Assembly: GCF_019733355.1 (NCBI RefSeq)
Contig: NZ_JAIHLQ010000003.1
Location: forward strand, 124,001 to 188,000
Source: Pseudomonas baetica
Lineage (GTDB): Bacteria > Pseudomonadota > Gammaproteobacteria > Pseudomonadales > Pseudomonadaceae
Reading direction: 5' to 3'
DNA: 64,000 nt
The notes beneath the pieces are model-generated. The model searched no databases and was not told the DNA's origin. It saw nothing but the letters and a program-made list of their open reading frames with translations. The translations under genes and the position numbers were made by a program. Every line of letters begins with the position of its first letter. The stretch's first letter is position 1. This document shows positions 1 through 5,687 of this stretch, one piece after another.

Positions 1-1241
1 TATTCGATTCCCGCCTGTATTTGACCACTCACGGCGATATGGTTTTCGGACGACTCCGAAAAACTGGCCAGCGCTCCGCTTTTACTAATCAGGCCCTTGT
101 CGAGTTGATCCACCCAATAATTTAATCCTGCTTGATCCGGAGTGCGGCCTAAGACGTGCTGATACAGACTGGTAGCGATTTGCAGATTGGTCGGGCTGGC
201 TCCATATAGGCTCAGAAACTCCGTGCTGGAGATAAAGCTGTTAGCAACATCTTGAAGGTGAGCACCGTTATCCAGTTCTTTTATCCAATAACCCAGGCCG
301 CTCCTATCAGGAGTCCGATCAAAAGCCGCTTTGTAAAGTCGATATGCTTGGCCGGCGTTTCCTTCGATGTCAAATGCAAGCGACACGTCGGTAAAGTTGA
401 TACGTTCGACGCTGTCTAGCGCAACGACGGATGAGTTCCCATCTGCGTTTGAAAATGTGAGTTGCTTATGGTCAGCTTGGAGTGCTGCGCTTTTTGAAGA
501 TACATTAATTTGTAGGGCGTCCGTGCCCATTCCGCCAGAGACGTTTACCGGATTTGTCACACCCTTGGTGTCAAGAACAAAGAGGTCGTTAAAGTAACTG
601 CCAACAGCAGATTGCGATGTCACATTAATGACGTTGAGATCAATTTTATTGTTTGAGGCGCCGTATAGGAATCGAAGCGCGAGGAGGTCGAGGTCGCCAA
701 GATGCTCTGTGTTTCCACCGTTGTAGGCCATGATCGTGTGATTGGCAGTAGAAAGCTCCGCGGGCAGATACGGGCCGGTGTCGAACTCGCTGTATTGGCC
801 GGGATGCTTGAGCCCAAGAGCGTGCCCTGTCTCATGGAGCGCTATTTGACGGCCCTCGCCACTGATAAGGTTTTGGAACTGAGTAAACGTGGAATTCAAC
901 CAAACCACAGAGCCGCCGGCATCAGTTTTTGACTCTGCTTTGCTCACTATCGAACTGGGAATCCCCTCCCTGCCGCTATACATGCCGTATTGAAGGACGC
1001 CGCCTTGATCAACTTCACGGAAGTTAACCCCGATTTGTGACGAGATCTCATCCAGCATTGAGCGGATCGCGCTGCGCTGATCCTGGCTGAATGTTTGGAA
1101 GCCATAGATTTGGTAACTAACCGAGGGGCTTGAGAGGAAGCTGTAAGTAATTTCTGCCCCAGTGCCTGGCCTGTGCTGCAGCGCCAAGCTTGCTTGAACC
1201 GACTCTAGTAGAGCGTCAATTCGAATATCCCCAGTAGCCAT
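1..1241 (-). CDS. Serralysin-like M10 metallopeptidase with DUF4214 repeats (C-terminus beyond window)
   Basis: The reading frame starts at ATG 1241 behind an AAGGAG ribosome site and stays open to the window edge (413 codons visible). Residues 136-146 read HETGHALGLKH, the HExxHxxGxxH zinc motif of metzincins, and TIMAY around Met171 is the Met-turn, so this is an M10/serralysin-type zinc endopeptidase domain. From about residue 300 there are two DUF4214 units (AFDRTPDRSGLGYW and VLGRTPDQAGLNYW), often found in secreted proteins with calcium-binding repeats. There is no N-terminal signal peptide, as expected for type I secreted serralysins, whose signal is C-terminal and lies off the window here. 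It lies beside phage lysis genes, so it may be prophage cargo. Family assignment is firm; substrate and secretion route are unknown. Confidence 0.85.
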   Translation of the reverse strand, partial: MATGDIRIDALLESVQASLALQHRPGTGAEITYSFLSSPSVSYQIYGFQTFSQDQRSAIRSMLDEISSQIGVNFREVDQGGVLQYGMYSGREGIPSSIVSKAESKTDAGGSVVWLNSTFTQFQNLISGEGRQIALHETGHALGLKHPGQYSEFDTGPYLPAELSTANHTIMAYNGGNTEHLGDLDLLALRFLYGASNNKIDLNVINVTSQSAVGSYFNDLFVLDTKGVTNPVNVSGGMGTDALQINVSSKSAALQADHKQLTFSNADGNSSVVALDSVERINFTDVSLAFDIEGNAGQAYRLYKAAFDRTPDRSGLGYWIKELDNGAHLQDVANSFISSTEFLSLYGASPTNLQIATSLYQHVLGRTPDQAGLNYWVDQLDKGLISKSGALASFSESSENHIAVSGQIQAGIE

Positions 1242-1351
1242 TTGTTGCTCCTTGCTTGCATAGGCGGGCATATCTTCTGGCGCCCGAAAACTGGCGTTAT
1301 ATCACTTTGATATCAGTCTGGATACTTGTCAGTACATTTGGAGGACATGCC

Positions 1352-1756
1352 TTGAGCCGCTTCATCACCACGCTGAAAACCGACCAGACCGACCGCCGCA
1401 CCTACAAGCTGCTCGATGACCTGGTGCTGGCCGACGATTATCAGCGCACGATCATCGTGCCGGCCGGATTCGTCACTGACTTCGCCAGCATCCAGGTGCT
1501 GCACAACGCATTCCTGTTTGTCCTGTTCGCGCTGGTGTCGGGGTACGGCAACTACGCTGCGACCGTGCATGACTGGCTGTACTTCGGCGGCCAGCTCAGC
1601 CGGAAGGAGGCGGACGCGGTGCTGTACCGGGCATTGCGTGCGGAGGGTGTGGCGCGCTGGAGGGCATGGCTGATGTGGGCCGGTGTCAGGATAGGCGGCG
1701 CCAAGCAGTACACAGCAACCCCGACAAGTTCGGGGTTTTCTTCGCCTGGAGATTGA
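1352..1756 (+). CDS. DUF1353 phage-associated protein, TTG start
   Basis: A protein of about 134 residues beginning MSRFITTLKTD. It has the DUF1353 core: strand-rich N-terminus, PAGFVTDFASI, then VHDWLY and a C-terminal helix. DUF1353 proteins are usually encoded in tailed phages between structural and lysis genes; their biochemical role is not settled. The frame could extend to an ATG at 1256, but TTG 1352 has a strong GGAGG seven bases upstream and gives the family's usual N-terminus, so I prefer it. A strong hairpin terminator follows directly. The neighbouring endolysin and spanin genes support a prophage origin. Confidence 0.75.
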   Translation: MSRFITTLKTDQTDRRTYKLLDDLVLADDYQRTIIVPAGFVTDFASIQVLHNAFLFVLFALVSGYGNYAATVHDWLYFGGQLSRKEADAVLYRALRAEGVARWRAWLMWAGVRIGGAKQYTATPTSSGFSSPGD

Positions 1757-1762
1757 AAAGCA

Positions 1763-1793
1763 AAACCCCGAAGATTCGCGGGCTTCGGGGTTT
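1763..1793 (+). terminator. Rho-independent terminator after the DUF1353 gene
   Basis: Perfect 11-bp arms AAACCCCGAAG and CTTCGGGGTTT enclose a nine-base loop, seven bases after the DUF1353 stop codon. The T-run is short (TTT). Confidence 0.7.
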
Positions 1794-1898
1794 CTATTCC
1801 CTTCTATGGACGTGTGGGCAAGGAGGGCGTGCCGGGATCATAACAGTGCCGGCGCTGTGAAGCACCCAACCCATCGACCACAAGTTTCAGCTATCCAG

Positions 1899-1920
1899 CC
1901 CGCCAAGTGCGGGTATTTTT
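1899..1920 (+). terminator. Weak hairpin with T-run before the endolysin
   Basis: CCCGC and GCGGG pair around a five-base loop and are followed by TATTTTT. Such short hairpins are common between phage genes. It lies 18 bases before the endolysin ATG, so it may be a partial terminator or a 5'-UTR structure. Confidence 0.4.
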
Positions 1921-1937
1921 GTCGCTTGGAGAAAGTC

Positions 1938-2543
1938 ATGCCCATTACCGAGCAGCAGTTGCTGCAGATCCTCCCGAACGCCGGCCGCCAAGCCGGCGTT
2001 TTTGTTCCTGTGCTGAACACGGCCATGGGCAAATACGGAATTGTCACTCGCTTGCGCATTGCCGCCTTCATTGCCCAGGTCGGCCATGAGTCTGGCCAGC
2101 TGACGCGCCTGGTGGAAAACCTGAACTACAGCGCTGAAGGCCTGATGAAGACTTGGCCAAGCCGGTTCGACCTGGTTCGAGCAACGGCAGCAGCCCGCAA
2201 GCCCGAGCAGATCGCGAACATCGTGTATGCCGGTCGCATGGGCAACACCGAGCCGGGTGATGGCTGGAAATATCGCGGTCGTGGTTTGTTCCAGGTGACC
2301 GGCAAGACGAACTATGCAGCGTGTGGCGATGCCCTGGGCCTGGACTTGGTCAATCGGCCGGAGTTGCTGGAGCAGACTCAATACGCCGCCCTGTCGGCCG
2401 CATGGTTCTGGTCGGTGAATGGCTTGAATACCCTGGCCGATGCCGGCGACTTGAAAGGCGTAACGCTGCGCATCAATGGCGGGCTCAACGGCCAGGCCGA
2501 CCGCCAGGGGCTGTACGACAAGGCGCTGAAGGTGCTGGCATGA
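1938..2543 (+). CDS. GH19 endolysin (chitinase/lysozyme-like muramidase)
   Basis: A 201-residue single-domain glycoside hydrolase family 19 protein without signal peptide, the usual form of phage endolysins that cut peptidoglycan. AAFIAQVGHESGQL carries the first catalytic glutamate (Glu51). The second active-site region is GNTEPGDGWKYRGRGLFQVT, and later AAWFW marks the family core. ATG 1938 follows TTGGAGAAAGTC, a good ribosome site. Its TGA overlaps the ATG of the next gene (ATGA), so endolysin and spanin are translationally coupled. It needs a holin for export; no holin gene is evident in this part of the element. Confidence 0.9.
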   Translation: MPITEQQLLQILPNAGRQAGVFVPVLNTAMGKYGIVTRLRIAAFIAQVGHESGQLTRLVENLNYSAEGLMKTWPSRFDLVRATAAARKPEQIANIVYAGRMGNTEPGDGWKYRGRGLFQVTGKTNYAACGDALGLDLVNRPELLEQTQYAALSAAWFWSVNGLNTLADAGDLKGVTLRINGGLNGQADRQGLYDKALKVLA

Positions 2544-3043
2544 CGCCCGGTCAAGTCCTGGCCGCTATCCTGCTGGCGCTCGCCATCGGATTTGGCGGTG
2601 CCTGGCAGGTGCAGGACTGGCGCATGGGCGAGCGACTGGCCGTGCAGGACGGCTTGCACCAGTCGGACCTGACAGCTATCGGCAATGCCGCTGCCGCCCA
2701 GACCCGTATCGAGCAGGACAAGCGCCTGGGCCTAGAAGGCCGTCTTCAATCTATAGACGAAGCGCATTTCAAGGAATTTAGTGATGCACAGAAAAATATT
2801 TCAAGGCTGCGTGATCGCCTGGCTACTTCTGATCTGCGGCTGTCAGTCCTCCTTGCCGAGGATTCAGCCAGTGGCTGTAACGTGCCTGCCACCCCCGGCG
2901 CCGTCGGCGTGGTTCATGCAGCCCGTCGAGCCCAGCTTGACCCAGCGCATGCTCAACGAATTATCGCCATCACCGACACCGGTGACCGGGGACTGATCGC
3001 GCTACAGGCATGCCAGGCGTATGTGAAAGCGCTGGCTCAATGA
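2540..3043 (+). CDS. Rz-like inner-membrane spanin
   Basis: This protein of 167 residues starts at the ATG overlapping the endolysin stop. An N-terminal membrane anchor (VLAAILLALAIGFGGAW, residues 5-21) is followed by a long alpha-helical, charged periplasmic segment, the build of a phage Rz i-spanin. These pair with an outer-membrane lipoprotein (Rz1) to fuse the two membranes at the last step of lysis. A second gene with a lipobox lies entirely inside this one in another frame, which is the classical nested Rz/Rz1 layout and strongly supports the call. The sequence alone would be only weakly diagnostic. Confidence 0.85.
   Translation: MTPGQVLAAILLALAIGFGGAWQVQDWRMGERLAVQDGLHQSDLTAIGNAAAAQTRIEQDKRLGLEGRLQSIDEAHFKEFSDAQKNISRLRDRLATSDLRLSVLLAEDSASGCNVPATPGAVGVVHAARRAQLDPAHAQRIIAITDTGDRGLIALQACQAYVKALAQ
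2784..2996 (+). CDS. Rz1-like outer-membrane spanin lipoprotein nested inside Rz
   Basis: A 70-residue protein in the +1 frame relative to Rz. The hydrophobic signal WLLLICGC gives a lipobox with Cys20 as the lipidated residue. The mature part is short and proline-rich (CLPPPAP, SPSPTP), as in Rz1 o-spanins. ATG 2784 lies eight bases after AAGGA; an in-frame GTG at 2781 is a less likely start. The gene starts and ends within Rz, so every base codes twice. Confidence 0.85.
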   Translation: MHRKIFQGCVIAWLLLICGCQSSLPRIQPVAVTCLPPPAPSAWFMQPVEPSLTQRMLNELSPSPTPVTGD

Positions 3044-3267
3044 CGAACCGATGCGCTTTCTACAATGATGAAAAGCGCTTCAATCGTGGCGGGGTTCAAG
3101 CAACGGGCAGCTTCCAGCCCTTCCACAAAACCCTCGGCGCGTTCGACCTCCAGGCGAATATCGGCCTCACCCTGAGCATCCGAAACCCTGCGCACATGAC
3201 CGCCGATCTTGCTCTGCAATACTAGTGGGAGCTCGAGATCTTCAAGGTTCTTCATGGCGCGGGCCAC
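3037..3267 (-). CDS. Small unknown protein, second gene of LexA-box unit
   Basis: About 76 residues (MARAMKNLEDLELPLVL...) with no motif I recognise. The GTG at 3267 is chosen because AGAGGA precedes it and it follows the upstream gene's TGA (3269-3271) closely, suggesting coupling. ATG 3255 is an alternative. It is probably co-transcribed with the coiled-coil gene and so under the same SOS control. Its 3' end overlaps the end of Rz by seven bases on the opposite strand. Confidence 0.55.
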   Translation of the reverse strand: MARAMKNLEDLELPLVLQSKIGGHVRRVSDAQGEADIRLEVERAEGFVEGLEAARCLNPATIEALFIIVESASVRH

Positions 3268-3268
3268 T

Positions 3269-3598
3269 TCATTCCTCTTCACTGTCTCTCCGCTCCCGGA
3301 GCAATCGCTGGTTTTCATCATGGAGAAAGCTCCTTTGGTGTTCAACTTGAACAAATTTACGCTTCTCAGTCAGCAAATCCGATTCGACTGACATGAGCTT
3401 TGCTCTCAGAGAGTCCCTTTCCTGTGTGATCCGATCATTATCCCGAACCAAGCCTTGAACGTTTTCCAGCGCTCGCTGCAGCTGAAGGGTGAGCGCTTCG
3501 AATTTGTTCTCATACATCCGCAGCTGGTGCCGGCAGGTTTCGAGCGGTGTTGGGGTACCGAGCCAGTCGTCGGTGTCTTCTATATAGAGGGGGTCCAC
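3269..3598 (-). CDS. Small coiled-coil protein behind a LexA box
   Basis: A 109-residue protein. Residues 1-25 are acidic (MDPLYIEDTDDWLGTP) and the rest is a continuous charged heptad-like helix (NKFEALTLQLQRALENVQ onward), so a coiled coil is likely. No family is recognised. The start is GTG 3598, after AAGG. A consensus LexA operator lies 18 bases upstream, so expression is probably induced by DNA damage, as is usual for prophage or bacteriocin control regions. It lies next to the presumed attachment site. Confidence 0.6.
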   Translation of the reverse strand: MDPLYIEDTDDWLGTPTPLETCRHQLRMYENKFEALTLQLQRALENVQGLVRDNDRITQERDSLRAKLMSVESDLLTEKRKFVQVEHQRSFLHDENQRLLRERRDSEEE

Positions 3599-3615
3599 GG
3601 GAATGCCTTGCCGAT

Positions 3616-3635
3616 TACTGTTTGCATATACAGTA
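3616..3635 (-). promoter_or_regulatory. LexA (SOS) operator
   Basis: TACTGTTTGCATATACAGTA has the CTG-N10-CAG core of gamma-proteobacterial LexA boxes, with TACTGT/ACAGTA arms fully symmetric. It sits just upstream of the minus-strand coiled-coil gene. Confidence 0.85.
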
Positions 3636-3731
3636 ATCGAGACAGTGCGGGTGGGCGAGGGTGAGGCGACGAGCTGTCACACCAAGTGGTAAGGTGGCGG
3701 CCTGCGAGCCGGGTGAATCGAGCCAGCGACG

Positions 3732-3767
3732 ATCAATTAGTACACGGATCAGTACATCAAAATTGAT
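3732..3767. repeat. Nested inverted and direct repeats near the attachment site
   Basis: ATCAATT (3732-3738) and AATTGAT (3761-3767) form an outer inverted repeat. Inside it, AGTACA occurs twice as a direct repeat (3739-3744 and 3751-3756). The block is 50 bases before the tRNA-like core, the place where integrase or excisionase arm sites would be expected. Function is inferred from position only. Confidence 0.4.
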
Positions 3768-3817
3768 TGTCTTGCACAGACCTCAGTAATCACTGGTGTT
3801 TTTTGGTCAAATTAGGT

Positions 3818-3834
3818 TCCGGCTTCGGGCACCA
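3818..3834 (+). other. 3' end of tRNA-Leu, probable att site of the element
   Basis: TCCGGCTTCGGGCACCA reads as the 3' strand of a tRNA T-stem (CCGGC), the acceptor 3' strand (TTCGGGC) and ACCA. The acceptor would pair with GCCCGAA, the 5' end typical of Pseudomonas tRNA-Leu. Nothing upstream resembles the rest of a tRNA, so this is only the duplicated 3' end left when an element integrates at a tRNA gene. The intact tRNA should lie at the other end of the element, left of the window. Confidence 0.55.
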
Positions 3835-3842
3835 TGAATATC

Positions 3843-3877
3843 AAGGGCTTGCGTGAGATTTCTCATGCAGGCCCTTT
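3843..3877 (+). terminator. Rho-independent terminator after the tRNA-Leu remnant
   Basis: AAGGGCTTGCGTGAG and CTCATGCAGGCCCTT form a long stem with a short loop, followed by TTTT. It is the kind of terminator found directly after a tRNA gene and was probably the original tRNA terminator. Confidence 0.7.
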
Positions 3878-4064
3878 TCGTTTGCGCTCCACAATTTGAA
3901 GTCTGCTCCGCGCTTTGCCGGCTCGGGGTGACGTTCGCCCCGCCCCTTCCCCGATGTAATCCTCCTCATCGCCAAGGCGATATGCCCAAGCTATAGCTTG
4001 CGCTGCTCCCTGCGCAGTTTCGTATCCTAAGTCGCCTCGCAAAAACTCAGGGATGACGCCGCTG

Positions 4065-4099
4065 GGAATATTCCTACAAGCGCGCGGAAACGTCCTACA
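4065..4099 (+). promoter_or_regulatory. Pair of RcsB/GacA-like boxes upstream of the pilin gene
   Basis: GGAATATTCCTACA (4065-4078) and GGAAACGTCCTACA (4086-4099) share GGAA-N3-TCCTACA and start 21 bases apart, two helical turns, about 130-165 bases before the pilin ATG. The first is close to the enterobacterial RcsB box (AAGAATATTCCTA). The same motif recurs before two other genes of this cluster. In the rest of the gene-free stretch 3878-4230 I see nothing else definite. Confidence 0.55.
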
Positions 4100-4230
4100 T
4101 CAGCATCCTCCCCGTGTCTCGATAATTGCCCCAGACGAAACGCCCTGACCCGACGCCGGGCAGGCTCCGTCGATCCGTCTGAAGGCCGAGAGAAGGCTTG
4201 CAGACACTTCTAAATTATTTGGATGTGATC

Positions 4231-4779
4231 ATGAAAAAGTTTGCCCTCAAAGGTTTGACTCTCGCTCTGGTTCTCGGTGCAGCCTCGCAAGCAGCAATGG
4301 CGGCTGATGGTGAAATCAACTTCATTGGCAGCGTGACCGATAACACTTGCCCGGTTGTGGTCGACGACCTTAACGGTGCTGGCGGTGCGGGTGATGTTGG
4401 TCTTGGTAGCGTGCCGGCGACTGCACTGGCCTCGGCTGGTCAAGTGGCAGGCGGTGGCGCCTTTACGCTGACCATCGACACCACGGCACCTGGCTGCAAC
4501 GTGACCGGCAAAAAAGCGGTGGTCAAGTTCCTGTCCCTGAGCGGTAACGCGGGTGCCAGCGGCCAATGGATCGGTCTGGTTCCAGAGGCGGGCGTTGCTA
4601 CCAACGTTGCGGTGCAGATCAAGGATGCCTCCGGCAAGGACCTGCAACTGGGTCTGGAGTCGTCTCCTTACCTGGATCTGACTCAGCCGCTGCGCTTCAC
4701 CGCCAACTACATCGCTACCGGCGTCGCGACCTCGGGTCCGGCCAATGCCAAAGCTGCGTTTACCGTCGACTACCAGTAA
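4231..4779 (+). CDS. Major fimbrial subunit (chaperone-usher pilin)
   Basis: A 182-residue secreted protein. Residues 1-25 are a signal peptide ending AAMAA. The mature part starts DGEINFIGSV and has the disulfide pair typical of type 1 pilins (Cys40 in VTDNTC and Cys89 in APGCN). It ends with alternating hydrophobics and a penultimate Tyr (AAFTVDYQ), the donor-strand-type C-terminus recognised by the chaperone. ATG 4231 follows GGATGTGATC. It is the first gene of pilin-chaperone-usher, with tandem operator-like boxes upstream, and is probably the shaft subunit. Confidence 0.9.
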   Translation: MKKFALKGLTLALVLGAASQAAMAADGEINFIGSVTDNTCPVVVDDLNGAGGAGDVGLGSVPATALASAGQVAGGGAFTLTIDTTAPGCNVTGKKAVVKFLSLSGNAGASGQWIGLVPEAGVATNVAVQIKDASGKDLQLGLESSPYLDLTQPLRFTANYIATGVATSGPANAKAAFTVDYQ

Positions 4780-4871
4780 GTTCAGTCGATGCACAGCCAG
4801 TGGCGCTGCGCTCTGGCTGTCCTTCCCCTCGCTATGGCCGCGATGGTCATAGCGACAAGAGGATGATCGAA

Positions 4872-5612
4872 ATGAAAATTCTTGTTTCCCCTTTCAAAAT
4901 CACAGCGGTACTGACCCTGTTGTTGAGCAGCATGCTGCTCAGTGGCGTCAGCCAGGCCGGTGTGATGCTCGGTGGCACGCGAATCGTGTTTGACGGCAAC
5001 AAGCGTGATGCCTCGATCACTATCAGCAACACGACACCGCAACCTTACGCGGTGCAAACCTGGATCAACACCGAAGCGGACGACAACACCACGGCCACAC
5101 CGTTTGTAGCGACGCCGCCGCTGTTCCGTCTAGACCCTCGCAAAGAGCAAATGGTCAGGATTCAGAAGGTCCCTGGCGAGCTGCCGAAAGATCGCGAATC
5201 GGTGTTTTATTTCAACGCCCAGGAAATTCCAGTCGTCGGCAAGGCTGACGAAAACACCCTCAAAATCGCCATGCGTACTCGGATCAAGTTGTTCTATCGC
5301 CCAGCCGACCTCAAGGGTAATCCGCTGGACGCCCTTGATCGTCTGCGCTGGAGCCTGACGCAAGAGCAGGGCAAGCCTGTGCTGTTGGTTGAAAACCCTT
5401 CGGCGTTCCATGTCTCGTTTATCGGTGTGAAAGTCGCTGCGGGTACACATTTCGTCGAAGTGAACGAACCGAAAATGGTCGCGCCGATGAGTAGTCAACG
5501 CTATCCACTGCCGGGTTTCAGTGGTCGCAGTGGTGAGGTGGTGTTCTCTGCGATTAACGATTACGGGGGTTACAGCCCACCTCAGACAGTGACCCTGACC
5601 AGCGCCCCATAA
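4872..5612 (+). CDS. Periplasmic fimbrial chaperone (PapD/FimC family)
   Basis: A 246-residue protein with a signal peptide (cleavage after SQA, residue 29) and two Ig-like domains. Thr36-Arg37 in GGTRIVFDG and Lys139 in RIKLFYRP are the conserved subunit-anchoring residues of PapD-type chaperones. ESVFYFNAQEIP is the family signature. The start is ATG 4872, nine bases after AGAGGA; an ATG at 4863 sits directly on that site and is unlikely. It binds pilins in the periplasm and delivers them to the usher encoded next. Confidence 0.93.
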   Translation: MKILVSPFKITAVLTLLLSSMLLSGVSQAGVMLGGTRIVFDGNKRDASITISNTTPQPYAVQTWINTEADDNTTATPFVATPPLFRLDPRKEQMVRIQKVPGELPKDRESVFYFNAQEIPVVGKADENTLKIAMRTRIKLFYRPADLKGNPLDALDRLRWSLTQEQGKPVLLVENPSAFHVSFIGVKVAAGTHFVEVNEPKMVAPMSSQRYPLPGFSGRSGEVVFSAINDYGGYSPPQTVTLTSAP

Positions 5613-5687
5613 CGCTCTCATCCTTTTCCTTGCGAATGTGTCTGCACGCTGCCTAGGCCGCGTGGCGGCAGCGTATTGAGTATTGTC

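Noticed and set aside
3818..3834. A complete tRNA gene at this place
   Set aside because: Only the T-stem 3' strand and acceptor end are present; no anticodon arm or 5' half precedes it.
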